A stretch of 64,000 nt of DNA, taken from Aliivibrio finisterrensis (GTDB taxonomy: Bacteria > Pseudomonadota > Gammaproteobacteria > Enterobacterales > Vibrionaceae). A program made the position numbers and the translations under genes. Under the pieces are notes generated by a model, which was not told the origin of the DNA, searched no databases, and saw nothing but the letters and a program-made list of their open reading frames with translations. The stretch covers positions 1-64,000 of the forward strand of contig NZ_WBVP01000007.1 in assembly GCF_008933155.1 (NCBI RefSeq), given 5' to 3'. This document shows positions 26,430 through 35,409 of this stretch, piece by piece (position 1 is the first letter of the stretch; each line of letters begins with the position of its first letter).

Positions 26430-28882
26430 CCTTGTAAGTAATCAACACCCATGTCTTCAACAATGGTACACACCTCTTGGTTATGAACAAATTCAGCCAC
26501 GACTTTGGCATCAAGGGCATGGCACAGTTGTACCATTTGTTGAGAGATCAAACGCTGGCGTTTATCTTGGTGTACATTTTTAATAATAGACCCATCTAAC
26601 TTAATCACTTGGGGCTCTAGTTTCATGATTTCATCGATGTTTGAATATCCAGAACCAAAATCATCAATGATGATACGAGCCCCTAAACGTCTAAAATAAT
26701 TACACACTTCTATCATGCGGTCATAATCTTGAATTTGCTCAGTTTCAAGCACTTCAAACCCCACTCTAAAAGGATTATCTAAACGTAGAATTGATGTTTC
26801 TAACAAGTCGAGAGTTCTATCACTCATTAAATCTTGTGGTGATAGGTTAATTGAAAACTTCAGATCATTATTTTGCATAATCTCAAACGAGCGAGAGATC
26901 ATTTCACGACTTAATCGAGTATATAAATGAGTCCCCTCAACAGCGGGTAAAAACTGCCCAGGAGCAAATATTTGGTCATCCTCACGGATCCGCATTAGAC
27001 ATTCCGTAGAGGCAAGTTGGCGTGTATGTGATTCAAAAATAGGTTGACCATACACTAACACCCCTTGTTGCGAGACCGCTCTATTCACACAAGTTAACCA
27101 ATCAAGCTGACTTTGGCGTGAACGCTCCTCATTAAGAAGATCACGGGCATTGCACAAATGGCGATTACGGCGCATCGCGATTCGACGAGCTTCTACCGTT
27201 TTTAATATTAAATCTTCCACGGCAACATGAGCAAAATCACGGCGACTAATAATACCGCCAGAGATAGCGACACTCAGATAATCCACATCACTGAGTCCAT
27301 ATGGTTCAAAGTTTTCATGCTCTAAGTCTTCAATAAAGTCAGTAATGCATTTTCGTAAAAACTCACTGTTTTTATCGCTGTGAAAAATAACTCCCCACTC
27401 AGCAATACCAATGCTGTACAGCTCGATATTAGCCTCTATTTTTTTACCTAAGTGCGTATTGATATAAAGACTAATGTCTTGCAGTAATTTATCACCCACT
27501 TGATAGCCATATTTCTCATTGACCTGACTTAAATTGGTTAACTTAAAAGAGAGTAAATGATCGGTGCACGCGATATGGGATAAACGCTCTTTTAATACAG
27601 TACGATTAAGTAGACCCGTTCTTCTATCAATACGATACGTTTGAATAAGCCGCATCGACTGCTCGCTGATCTTTTTTTCCATTTCAGACGTCATAGTATC
27701 CAAGTCTTGAATTGAATTTTTAATCAGTGAGAACAGCGGCGTTAAATTATGTGTGCGTGGTAAGTGTGAAATGGAAGTATCAATGGCTATAGAATCAGAT
27801 GATTCACTCAATGCTAGGTAAGTTAAACTATGATGAAGAATTTGTTGATTAGTGGAACGGAAAAACTCCCCCATACCATACATTCCTTGGCATGGACCTA
27901 TATCAGAAAAACTTTGTAATTCCGTTGATTCAGAACTGCTTTCAATACGAGATTCACAGTTATAAATAAAAATAGACTCTGGGCACTTTCTAGCAAGCAT
28001 CAACGCCCCTTGATTCACTTGCTCTTGAGTCAATGAAGGGTGGTAATAAGAGAGTCGTACTTCATCCCCCATCTGAACGTCTAACGTAAACTGTAAATAC
28101 CCTTCTTCTGTTATCGACTCTACTGGGTTGATAATTCGTGCAGTATCCTCTTCAAGCATAAGTGGAAATGCTTGGATTTGGCTCAAAGGTAAATTTTTAC
28201 TATCTGCTAAATACTTGCAATAAAACTCATACGCAGGAATATGATCGATGGCTTTTACAATTCGACCTTCTGATGACGTAATTCGAAAACGCTTGCCGAT
28301 TGGATTCCATTCTACAAAAGCTTCATACCATACCCTCAAGCTCTCGCCATGCAAGGCAATAGCAACAATACAGTCTTTGTAAAACTGCCCATTTAAAAAT
28401 ACCCAAACCTCATGCCCAGCATCGGCAGCAACGCCACCCGAAACGGGTACGCCATAGGGAGAATCAGAGAAGGCCTCAAATAAAGGATAGTTACTTGCCG
28501 AGCCATAACATCCAAAAGCGATCACACTCTTAGTTGCTTGGTTCATCGACAATTTTCTTAGCAATTGATGACCGACTGTTTTCTCATCGACACAATGGAA
28601 AACATTGGCGGAAGTAATTTGGCTCGACTCAAACGTTGAGACTGAAATTACTGTGGAGTGTGAATAAATAGCCGAATTAATACTTGCGTGAATAACACTA
28701 AGACCGATAATTTCAGCATTTGGGAAGAGCTTATTTAATACATCATAATAACCTTCAACCTCTTCTTTACTTTGAGATGAGAAAAGTTGAATTAAACAAG
28801 AAGCACCTGATTTTATCGATAATAAGTCACACTCTTCTTGAAGTTGAACAACACTTTGCACATTGAACGAGAGAGTTTTCAT
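26393..28882 (-). CDS. FIST-sensor, degenerate GGDEF, EAL cyclic-di-GMP phosphodiesterase
   Basis: An 829-residue cytosolic signalling protein. The N-terminal FIST_N and FIST_C sensor domains (about 25-390) contain VIAFGCYGSASNYPLFEAF and GVPVSGGVAADAG. The GGDEF domain (about 410-560) is degenerate: the motif reads GIAEWG and the metal-binding DIDxFK is KLTNLS, so cyclase activity is unlikely. The EAL domain (about 590-825) reads ECL instead of EAL but keeps the E, the N in INLSP, IIIDDFGSGYSN, the K in VIKLDGSI, VVAEFV and LQGYFLG, so it is probably an active phosphodiesterase. FIST domains are thought to bind small ligands such as amino acids. Confidence 0.88.
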   Translation of the reverse strand: MKTLSFNVQSVVQLQEECDLLSIKSGASCLIQLFSSQSKEEVEGYYDVLNKLFPNAEIIGLSVIHASINSAIYSHSTVISVSTFESSQITSANVFHCVDEKTVGHQLLRKLSMNQATKSVIAFGCYGSASNYPLFEAFSDSPYGVPVSGGVAADAGHEVWVFLNGQFYKDCIVAIALHGESLRVWYEAFVEWNPIGKRFRITSSEGRIVKAIDHIPAYEFYCKYLADSKNLPLSQIQAFPLMLEEDTARIINPVESITEEGYLQFTLDVQMGDEVRLSYYHPSLTQEQVNQGALMLARKCPESIFIYNCESRIESSSESTELQSFSDIGPCQGMYGMGEFFRSTNQQILHHSLTYLALSESSDSIAIDTSISHLPRTHNLTPLFSLIKNSIQDLDTMTSEMEKKISEQSMRLIQTYRIDRRTGLLNRTVLKERLSHIACTDHLLSFKLTNLSQVNEKYGYQVGDKLLQDISLYINTHLGKKIEANIELYSIGIAEWGVIFHSDKNSEFLRKCITDFIEDLEHENFEPYGLSDVDYLSVAISGGIISRRDFAHVAVEDLILKTVEARRIAMRRNRHLCNARDLLNEERSRQSQLDWLTCVNRAVSQQGVLVYGQPIFESHTRQLASTECLMRIREDDQIFAPGQFLPAVEGTHLYTRLSREMISRSFEIMQNNDLKFSINLSPQDLMSDRTLDLLETSILRLDNPFRVGFEVLETEQIQDYDRMIEVCNYFRRLGARIIIDDFGSGYSNIDEIMKLEPQVIKLDGSIIKNVHQDKRQRLISQQMVQLCHALDAKVVAEFVHNQEVCTIVEDMGVDYLQGYFLGAPKALEL

Positions 28883-28969
28883 TATTCATTAAGCCTTATG
28901 ATTCATTACTCTTCACAGTATATCATACCAATAGTTTAATATCTTCCCATGACAAGGTTTGGGGTAATA

Positions 28970-29004
28970 GTATGGCTTACTCGTATTCACGAAGTAAGCC
29001 ATAC
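28970..29004. terminator. inverted repeat after the YhiN-type gene
   Basis: Perfect 12-bp arms GTATGGCTTACT (28970-28981) and AGTAAGCCATAC (28993-29004) with an 11-base loop lie 23 bases past the stop codon of the flavoprotein gene. There is no T tract, so it could be a Rho-dependent or mRNA-stabilising hairpin instead. Confidence 0.45.
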
Positions 29005-29026
29005 ATAAATTCTAGATTAGTAGATA

Positions 29027-30211
29027 TTACGCGTTTATTCCTGCCACATAGCCACTTGACCATGCCCACTGAAAGTTATAGCCGCCTAGCCAACCACTGA
29101 CATCCATTACTTCACCAACAAAATATAAGCCAGATATTTTTTTTGACTCCATTGTTTTAGAAGAGAGCTCATCCGTATTAACACCACCTAATGTGACCTC
29201 AGCCGTACGGTATCCTTCCGTACCGTTAGGTAACACTTTCCATTGGTGGATCAGAGTGCATAACTGCTCTTGCTCTTTATGATTGACTTGTTTTAGAGAA
29301 CGATCATTAAAAACCGTATTATTTAATAGAGTCTCTACCACTCTCTTAGGTAAAAAATTCGCAAGTGAGTTCTTAACACTTTGATTTGGATGAGCTTCAC
29401 GCATCTTATCTAATTCTTCAGACAAGTCGTTATTAGGTAACAGATCTATCATTAATTTTTGACCTGCGTTCCAATATGATGAAATTTGTAGAATAGATGG
29501 GCCCGACAAACCGCGATGTGTGAACAATAAATTCTCTTTGAAGTTATCACCACTTTCTGACTCAACAAGTACGGGTATCGCAATGCCTGATAACTCAGAA
29601 AACGCTTCTTTATCTTCTTTATGTAACGTAAACGGCACAAGACCCGCAATGGTTGGTACCAGAGAAAGACCAAATTGCTCAGCTAATTGATAGCCAAATG
29701 GCGTAGCGCCAAGTTTTGGCATTGAAAGGCCCCCCGTTGCAACAACTAGGGATTCACATTCAATAATGTCAGAATCTAATTTAAGAGAGAAACCAGAGTC
29801 TCGTTTAGTAACATCAGAGATAGCGCAACGATAACGGTAATTAACACCGGCCAATTCACATTCTTTAAGCAGCATATCGACAATCTCTTTGGCTGAATCA
29901 ACACAAAATAGTTGTCCATGTTCGCGCTCTTCAAACTCAATAGCATATTTAGATATCATTGAGATAAAATCCCAATTGGTATATTGAGATAGTGCGGACT
30001 TAACAAAGTGAGGGTTTTTACACACATAGTTATTAGCCGTGACATCATAGTTAGTGAAATTACAGCGACCACCACCAGAAATCAGAATTTTTCGTCCTGG
30101 TTTTTTAGCATGATCAACCACTAATACACTGCGGCCTCGCTTACCCGCTTCTGCTGCACACATTAGCCCGGCAGCACCTGCACCGATAACTACTACGTCT
30201 ACTTTTTTCAT
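29027..30211 (-). CDS. yhiN: YhiN/HI0933-family FAD-dependent oxidoreductase
   Basis: A 394-residue flavoprotein with the dinucleotide-binding motif VVVIGAGAAGLMCAAEA at the N-terminus and the family signature KPGRKILISGGGRCNFTN. The C-terminal GLYFVGEVMDVSGWLGGYNFQWAWSSG is the second FAD contact of HI0933/YhiN proteins. The substrate is unknown. The ATG at 30211 is chosen over an in-frame start at 30232 because GAGAG lies 5 bases upstream. It precedes no obvious partner; uspB is upstream on the same strand. Confidence 0.88.
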   Translation of the reverse strand: MKKVDVVVIGAGAAGLMCAAEAGKRGRSVLVVDHAKKPGRKILISGGGRCNFTNYDVTANNYVCKNPHFVKSALSQYTNWDFISMISKYAIEFEEREHGQLFCVDSAKEIVDMLLKECELAGVNYRYRCAISDVTKRDSGFSLKLDSDIIECESLVVATGGLSMPKLGATPFGYQLAEQFGLSLVPTIAGLVPFTLHKEDKEAFSELSGIAIPVLVESESGDNFKENLLFTHRGLSGPSILQISSYWNAGQKLMIDLLPNNDLSEELDKMREAHPNQSVKNSLANFLPKRVVETLLNNTVFNDRSLKQVNHKEQEQLCTLIHQWKVLPNGTEGYRTAEVTLGGVNTDELSSKTMESKKISGLYFVGEVMDVSGWLGGYNFQWAWSSGYVAGINA

Positions 30212-30259
30212 GACACTCTCACCCAAATTCAATTGGCAGGGAGTGTACTATTATCAGCG

Positions 30260-30598
30260 CTAGATGCCCAAACTAATTACTAAGAAAAACACAGCCACAC
30301 TCACGAGTAGTAACGCGCTAGAGAGCATAAATAGATATCGTGCTTTTTCACATTTAAAAACAAAAAGGGTGTCGTAATGGCCAAGATACTCTTCTTGCCA
30401 TAGATATTGAAACAATTTGGTTTGCTTACCAATATTACCGTGGGTTGTAAAAAATCCGCGACCATCAACTTGTTGATAAAGCAGAGGGTGCGCTTCTTTC
30501 ATCACAAAAAGAAGGGTTTTTAATGTACTTAAATAACGAATAATGTTGATACTCGTCACTGAAAATAACGCTAATAATATAAGGTCGCCACTTATCAT
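30260..30598 (-). CDS. uspB: universal stress protein B
   Basis: A 112-residue membrane protein with hydrophobic helices at each end. It matches E. coli UspB through LRALL-like LKTLLFVMKEAHPLLYQQVDGRGFFTTHG and KCEKARYLFMLSSALLL. The ATG at 30598 is preceded at 5 bases by GAGG, better than the adjoining GTG at 30604. UspB is associated with stationary-phase ethanol tolerance. Here it is separated from uspA by ftnA; in E. coli uspB and uspA are adjacent and divergent. Confidence 0.9.
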   Translation of the reverse strand: MISGDLILLALFSVTSINIIRYLSTLKTLLFVMKEAHPLLYQQVDGRGFFTTHGNIGKQTKLFQYLWQEEYLGHYDTLFVFKCEKARYLFMLSSALLLVSVAVFFLVISLGI

Positions 30599-30692
30599 AA
30601 TCACCTCGACATGCTTGTCTGTGTACCTGATAAATAACGACCCTTGATGTACTTACATTACCTGTAGACGACTACATTGCAAAGATTGATAT

Positions 30693-31220
30693 TTATCCAG
30701 CTGTGCTATCCATAATAGATGTAGAACCAGATTTTGCTAATACCGCTAAATCTTTATCGATAAAGAATAATGCCTTACCGTCTTCACCTACCAAATCAAT
30801 TTTATCTAAAATGCCTTTAAATAATTTCTCTTCTTCGTGCTGTTCAGCTACATACCACTGAAGGAAATTAAACGTTGAGTAATCTTGTGAAGTGAATGCC
30901 ACATGCGCCAATTTATTGATCTCTTGTGTGATCATTTGCTCATGTTCAAGCGTCGTACGAAATACATCACCTAAACCAGAAAACTCTGATTGTGGTGCCT
31001 CTATCACGCCTAAAATTGGCATTGCGCCCGTCTCACTTACATAAGTAAATAAACGCTGCATATGCTCCATCTCTTCGGTTGCGTGAGCTCGGAAAAATGA
31101 CGCTGCGCCATCAAAACCTTTATCTTCACACCAAGCACTCATCTGTAAGTATAGATTAGATGAGAAAAATTCTAGGTTAATTTGTGCATTTAGATGATCA
31201 ATCATCGTTTTAGCTAACAT
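30693..31220 (-). CDS. ftnA: non-haem ferritin
   Basis: Iron-storage ferritin of 175 residues. Ferroxidase-centre residues are visible: the glutamate in [27 protein letters not shown] and AEQHEEE. It should oxidise Fe(II) and store the mineral in a 24-subunit shell. A Fur-box-like sequence lies just upstream, and RyhB is encoded elsewhere in the window, so iron control at two levels is plausible but not shown. Confidence 0.95.
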   Translation of the reverse strand: MLAKTMIDHLNAQINLEFFSSNLYLQMSAWCEDKGFDGAASFFRAHATEEMEHMQRLFTYVSETGAMPILGVIEAPQSEFSGLGDVFRTTLEHEQMITQEINKLAHVAFTSQDYSTFNFLQWYVAEQHEEEKLFKGILDKIDLVGEDGKALFFIDKDLAVLAKSGSTSIMDSTAG

Positions 31221-31234
31221 ATTTACGTTCCTTT

Positions 31235-31253
31235 ATGAGCAATTATCATTAGA
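31235..31253 (-). promoter_or_regulatory. possible Fur box upstream of ftnA
   Basis: The core TAATGATAAT matches ten consecutive central positions of the Fur 19-mer, but the right half is poor. It lies 15-33 bases upstream of the ftnA ATG. Confidence 0.35.
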
Positions 31254-31403
31254 AATTACAACAATTCTATCATATCTCGCTAGCTAATAACTTATTCAAT
31301 AATCATCAATCAGAACGAGATCTAGGCGACAAAAAAAGAACAGTTCTGGTGCTAATCTATATTTATAAACAAATTTCATATTGGATTAATTAGGAGAGAC
31401 ATC

Positions 31404-31832
31404 ATGAGTTACCAACATATTCTCGTTGCTGTCGATTTAACAGAAGAGAGTAAATCTTTGGTTACTAAAGCCGCTAAATTAGCAAAAGCGCTAGAGGCTA
31501 AAGTTTCTTTTATTCATATCGATGTAAGCTACGCTGAACTTTATACTGGCTTAATTGATATCAACCTTGCAGAGACACAACACCAGGCAATGGAAGCCTC
31601 TAAAGAAGCCATGAAGCACTTAGTGGCGTTTGCAGAGTACCCAATACATAAAACCTTGGTAAGCAGTGGTGATTTGAGTAATGAGCTGTGTGAGGCGATT
31701 GAACATCTTGATGTCGACCTTGTTGTATGTGGCCATCATCAAGATTTCTGGAGTAAATTGCTGTCATCAACCAGACAAGTGATCAATACCAGCCCTATTG
31801 ATGTTCTTGTGGTGCCGTTTAAAGATCAATAA
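31404..31832 (+). CDS. uspA: universal stress protein A
   Basis: A 142-residue UspA-fold protein, with the N-terminal MSYQHILVAVDLTEESKSLV and the C-terminal DLVVCGHHQDFW...VLVVPFK typical of E. coli UspA. E. coli-type UspA does not bind ATP, and this copy likewise lacks the G-2x-G-9x-G(S/T) ATP loop. Its role is general survival in growth arrest. Ribosome site GGAGAG lies 6-11 bases before the ATG. Divergent from ftnA. Confidence 0.95.
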   Translation: MSYQHILVAVDLTEESKSLVTKAAKLAKALEAKVSFIHIDVSYAELYTGLIDINLAETQHQAMEASKEAMKHLVAFAEYPIHKTLVSSGDLSNELCEAIEHLDVDLVVCGHHQDFWSKLLSSTRQVINTSPIDVLVVPFKDQ

Positions 31833-31849
31833 ACCGTAAGACGATTGAA

Positions 31850-32638
31850 TTACATAGCCGCATTTACATACACATCAAAGCGATTCTTTTTAGTCTCAAT
31901 CGCCATTGATGGTTTTTGGTTATCCAGCCACTCTGCGTAATCTGGACGTTTTACCACCACTCGTTTCTTTGCCATGATTAATGCCGGTGTTAATAATGCA
32001 TCGGCATCATTGTCTGCGCCGACTAAAGATTGAAAAACACGCATCTCTTTTTTAACTAACGCACTTTTCTTTTTATTTTCTGGGTGCGGATACATAGGAT
32101 CAAGATAAACCACATCAGGCTGCTCAAAATCATCTTGTGCCATCAATTGCGCTAACGCATCATGACTTGAGGCGTGAAGCAGTGACATACGATCTGATAC
32201 CCACCCACCAATTTCTAGATCTTGTTTTGCACGCGCTAAGCCATCATCAAGTAAAGCGGCAACCACTGGATGACGTTCTACCATTTGAACTTTACAGCCT
32301 AACGATGCTAATACAAACGCATCTCGCCCTAACCCTGCCGTACCATCAAGCACAACTGGTGTTGCCCCTTTGTTTAAACCAACCGCTTTAGCGATAGACT
32401 GGCCTTTACCACCACCGAATTTACGACGATGTGCAACGGCTCCTGAAACCAAATCAACAAAAATTGCGCCTAATTTGGGTTCATCACGCTTACGCAGCTC
32501 TAGCTTCTCGGTCGTTAACACCAAAGCAAACACATTATCTTGGTCATGCGTTAATCCCCAGCGAGTGGCAATGGCCTCTAACTCAGGTTGACGATTTGGG
32601 TCTTCACACAATAACGCTATTTGCACAGGGTACTCCAA
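31850..32638 (-). CDS. rsmJ: 16S rRNA (guanine-1516-N2)-methyltransferase
   Basis: SAM-dependent methyltransferase that modifies G1516 of 16S rRNA. It has the SAM motif [20 protein letters not shown] and the catalytic [21 protein letters not shown] motif characteristic of RsmJ (YhiQ). 262 residues. In E. coli rsmJ is near uspA and uspB too. Convergent with uspA, 17 bases apart. Confidence 0.96.
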   Translation of the reverse strand: MEYPVQIALLCEDPNRQPELEAIATRWGLTHDQDNVFALVLTTEKLELRKRDEPKLGAIFVDLVSGAVAHRRKFGGGKGQSIAKAVGLNKGATPVVLDGTAGLGRDAFVLASLGCKVQMVERHPVVAALLDDGLARAKQDLEIGGWVSDRMSLLHASSHDALAQLMAQDDFEQPDVVYLDPMYPHPENKKKSALVKKEMRVFQSLVGADNDADALLTPALIMAKKRVVVKRPDYAEWLDNQKPSMAIETKKNRFDVYVNAAM

Positions 32639-32780
32639 TAAGCTTAATCAATTAGCAACAGCAAGCGCCTATGGTAATGGATATTAATAAAAACGACTAG
32701 ATAAAGTGCTCGCTGTACTGAGTATCTTGAGGTAATTTAAAGATTGGATAATAAAATACTCACTACGCTAAGGACGCATC

Positions 32781-33242
32781 ATGAATCAATCCAATAAACT
32801 CGACGATCTCGATCGCGACATTTTACAAGCGTTGATGAATGATGCTCGCACTCCTTATGCTGAATTAGCAAAGCGCTTTAATGTAAGCCCTGCCACCATC
32901 CATGTTCGCATTGAAAAAATGAAGTCAGCCAAGATTATTGAAGGTACCGAGGTTATCGTTAACCCAAAAACGTTGGGCTACGACGTGTGCTGCTTTATCG
33001 GCATTAATTTATACGCAGCTCGTGATTACCACTCTGCCCTGGCTAAATTGGATGCATTAGAGGAGGTTGTTGAAGCATATTACACCACCGGTGCTTACAA
33101 TATTTTCGTTAAGTTGATGTGTAAAAACATTCATGAACTGCAGTTTGTATTGATTGATAAGCTGCAAGCGATTGAGGAAGTGCAATCGACGGAGACGCTG
33201 ATCTCGTTGCAGAACCCGATCAGTAGGAATGTGAAGCCTTAA
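32781..33242 (+). CDS. asnC: transcriptional regulator AsnC
   Basis: Lrp/AsnC-family regulator that activates asparagine synthetase asnA in response to asparagine. The N-terminal winged helix (about 5-60: LDDLDRDILQALMNDARTPYAELAKRFNVSP) is followed by the RAM ligand-binding domain ending QSTETLISLQNPISRNVKP, very close to E. coli AsnC (152 residues). asnA is not adjacent here. The gene stands alone, divergent from rsmJ. Confidence 0.95.
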   Translation: MNQSNKLDDLDRDILQALMNDARTPYAELAKRFNVSPATIHVRIEKMKSAKIIEGTEVIVNPKTLGYDVCCFIGINLYAARDYHSALAKLDALEEVVEAYYTTGAYNIFVKLMCKNIHELQFVLIDKLQAIEEVQSTETLISLQNPISRNVKP

Positions 33243-33362
33243 GAGCAGGGTTCAGATCGGTCGCAAGCTCCCTTAAAGGATTCAGAGGTGCTCGCTGTAA
33301 TCACAGCACAAAAACAAAAAGTAACAAATCCTGAACCCTGCAAGCGAAGCGCCCTGAAACCT
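33243..33362. repeat. modular intergenic hairpin repeat, locus 7 (variant arms)
   Basis: Between convergent asnC and hemN. The outer arms here are CAGGGTTCAG (33246-33255) and CTGAACCCTG (33331-33340): the T-A pair of the other copies has become G-C on both sides. The word GATCGGTCGCAAGCTCCCTT (33255-33274) matches locus 5, and CAAGCGAAGCGCCCTGAAAC (33341-33360) matches the tail module. No gene is present. Confidence 0.8.
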
Positions 33363-33373
33363 TGCTCTCAAAA

Positions 33374-33408
33374 CAAAAAAACCGCAGGTGTATAACACCT
33401 ACGGTTTC
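33374..33408 (-). terminator. Rho-independent terminator after hemN
   Basis: Read leftward, arms AAACCGTAGGTGT and ACACCTGCGGTTT with a 4-base loop are followed by a T run. It lies 28 bases past the hemN stop. The repeat copy of locus 7 therefore lies outside the hemN transcript. Confidence 0.85.
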
Positions 33409-33435
33409 AAATTTTCAAAAAGATCACAGCGCTTT

Positions 33436-34809
33436 TTAGATAACTCTAGAAAACTGCTGCTGACGCGCACGGTCTCGCAAGTACTTATCAAAACACATAC
33501 AGATATTACGGATCAATAAACGACCACGCAGTTCAACATCAATACGTCCTTCATGCATTGTTACTAACTCATCGTTAATAAACGTTTGCAGCAGTTTAAT
33601 GTCTTCAGCAAAGTACTTATCAAAGTCTAAATTAAATTCAACTTCAATCGCTTTAGTATCTAATGTGAAATTACAGATAAGCTGTTTAATCACTTCACGA
33701 CGAATTAAATCATCTTGGTCAAGCGCTACACCACGCCACAGAGCATGACGTTTTTCATCAACTTGAGCGTAGTATTCTTTTAAGTCTTTTTTGTTCTGTG
33801 CGTAGCTGTCGCCAATCATTGAGATGGCTGATACGCCCATGCCCAATAAGTCACACTCACCTTGAGTAGTGTAACCTTGGAAATTACGGTGAAGAATGCC
33901 TTCACGTTGTGCAACGGCTAGTTCATCATCAGGCAATGCAAAGTGATCCATACCAATAAACTGGTAGCCTGCGCCCGTTAAGTTCTCGATGGTTTCTTGC
34001 AGCATCACTAACTTCTCAGCGGGTGCTGGTAAATCAGCGTCTTTAATCTTACGCTGAGCAGCGAACAGAGTTGGCATGTGAGCGTAGTTAAATACAGACA
34101 AACGGCCCGGTTCCATCTCAAGCACACGTTTAATGGTTAACGCTAAAGATTCTGCAGATTGCTTTGGTAAACCGTAAATTAAATCTAGATTGGTTGAGCG
34201 AAAGCCTAAGTCTTTTGCTCGCTCAACCATAGAAATAATAAAATCTTCGTCTTGATCGCGGTTAACCAGTTGCTGAACTTCTTTATTAAAATCTTGAACA
34301 CCGATACTTAGTCGATTGAAGCCTTCATCACGTAGGTGATCAAGCATATCCAATTCAATTTCACGCGGGTCAACTTCAATGCTGATCTCTGCGCCTTCTT
34401 CAAAATTGAATTCACCACGTAATAACGTCATTAAGCGAGTAAATTGAATTTTAGTTAGGAAGGTTGGTGTACCACCACCAAAATGCAATTGCGTTACTTT
34501 ACGTTCAGTAAACAGTGCTGCACGTTGGCGGATCTCAAGTTCCAGGGAGTCTAAATAGATATCCGCCTTATGATGATGACGAGTGATCACCTTATTACAA
34601 CCACAGAAGTAGCATAGCTTGTGACAGAATGGGATATGAATATAAAGAGACAGTGGGCGCTCAGGGTACTGAGTACACGCCATATCGAATTCAGCAGGAG
34701 TATAAGCTTCGTGGAACTCTAAAGCAGTTGGGTAAGAGGTATAACGCGGACCTGAGTAGTTGTACTTCTCAATGATCTCTTGGTCCCATACTATTTGTTG
34801 ATTTGACAT
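33436..34809 (-). CDS. hemN: oxygen-independent coproporphyrinogen III oxidase
   Basis: Radical-SAM enzyme that decarboxylates coproporphyrinogen III in anaerobic haem synthesis. The cluster-binding CHKLCYFCGC lies in IHIPFCHKLCYFCGCNKV (C-x3-C-x2-C plus one Cys). The GGGTPTFL and SIGVQDFN motifs and a full 457-residue length with the C-terminal RGRLLIRNICMCFDKYLR identify the true HemN and not a HemW-like protein. An FNR-type site is not obvious upstream. Confidence 0.97.
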   Translation of the reverse strand: MSNQQIVWDQEIIEKYNYSGPRYTSYPTALEFHEAYTPAEFDMACTQYPERPLSLYIHIPFCHKLCYFCGCNKVITRHHHKADIYLDSLELEIRQRAALFTERKVTQLHFGGGTPTFLTKIQFTRLMTLLRGEFNFEEGAEISIEVDPREIELDMLDHLRDEGFNRLSIGVQDFNKEVQQLVNRDQDEDFIISMVERAKDLGFRSTNLDLIYGLPKQSAESLALTIKRVLEMEPGRLSVFNYAHMPTLFAAQRKIKDADLPAPAEKLVMLQETIENLTGAGYQFIGMDHFALPDDELAVAQREGILHRNFQGYTTQGECDLLGMGVSAISMIGDSYAQNKKDLKEYYAQVDEKRHALWRGVALDQDDLIRREVIKQLICNFTLDTKAIEVEFNLDFDKYFAEDIKLLQTFINDELVTMHEGRIDVELRGRLLIRNICMCFDKYLRDRARQQQFSRVI

Positions 34810-34915
34810 GACTTACTTCCATCTCTTTATATCTGCATTGACACTGTTCCTGCATCATAAAACATTTGCTTCATAAAGCCGATGACTTCAATGCAGTGGT
34901 AAATAGAACTGTCGA

Positions 34916-35407
34916 TCAGATCATTTTAATATCAATTTTTTGATTCAGTGGTTTGATGCGAGCATGCAATTGTTGAATCTCTTCTTTAATTGCACCTTGC
35001 AAACGAGCTTCCGCTTTAGTTCGAATCAAATTGTCTTTCATTCGATCTTGCTTTGCGAGTTTTTGTCTTTCATCACCGCGTGGCATGTCTTTAACCACAT
35101 GATAAAGCTCAGAAAGCGCTGGATAGTCTTTCTCTACATCAATACGATCATCTTCTTGCAGATAATCCATGATGCAGTATAAGCGAATCGCTAATTCTGA
35201 GTGATCACACTGCTCCTGCATTCCTGCTTGGCATAGCAATACCACATTCTCAAAAATATTGGCGTTACGTTTCTGTATCGCCAATTTTCTGTGTTGTTCT
35301 TGCAGTTCCTTCTGCTTCTTTAACTTCATCAGTAAGCTGCCAGCATAACCGGCTAACGCAAGAATAATTGCACCGCCAAGCAGTGCTAACAGGGTTACTG
35401 TAGACAT
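34916..35407 (-). CDS. DUF2489-domain membrane-anchored protein
   Basis: A 163-residue protein with one N-terminal helix (about 5-27, LLALLGGAIILALAGYAGSLLMKL) and a charged, probably coiled-coil cytosolic part. It fits the DUF2489 family, whose function is unknown. It begins 2 bases after the yihI stop codon and is probably co-transcribed with yihI and the upstream methyltransferase. Confidence 0.8.
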   Translation of the reverse strand: MSTVTLLALLGGAIILALAGYAGSLLMKLKKQKELQEQHRKLAIQKRNANIFENVVLLCQAGMQEQCDHSELAIRLYCIMDYLQEDDRIDVEKDYPALSELYHVVKDMPRGDERQKLAKQDRMKDNLIRTKAEARLQGAIKEEIQQLHARIKPLNQKIDIKMI

Positions 35408-35409
35408 AA

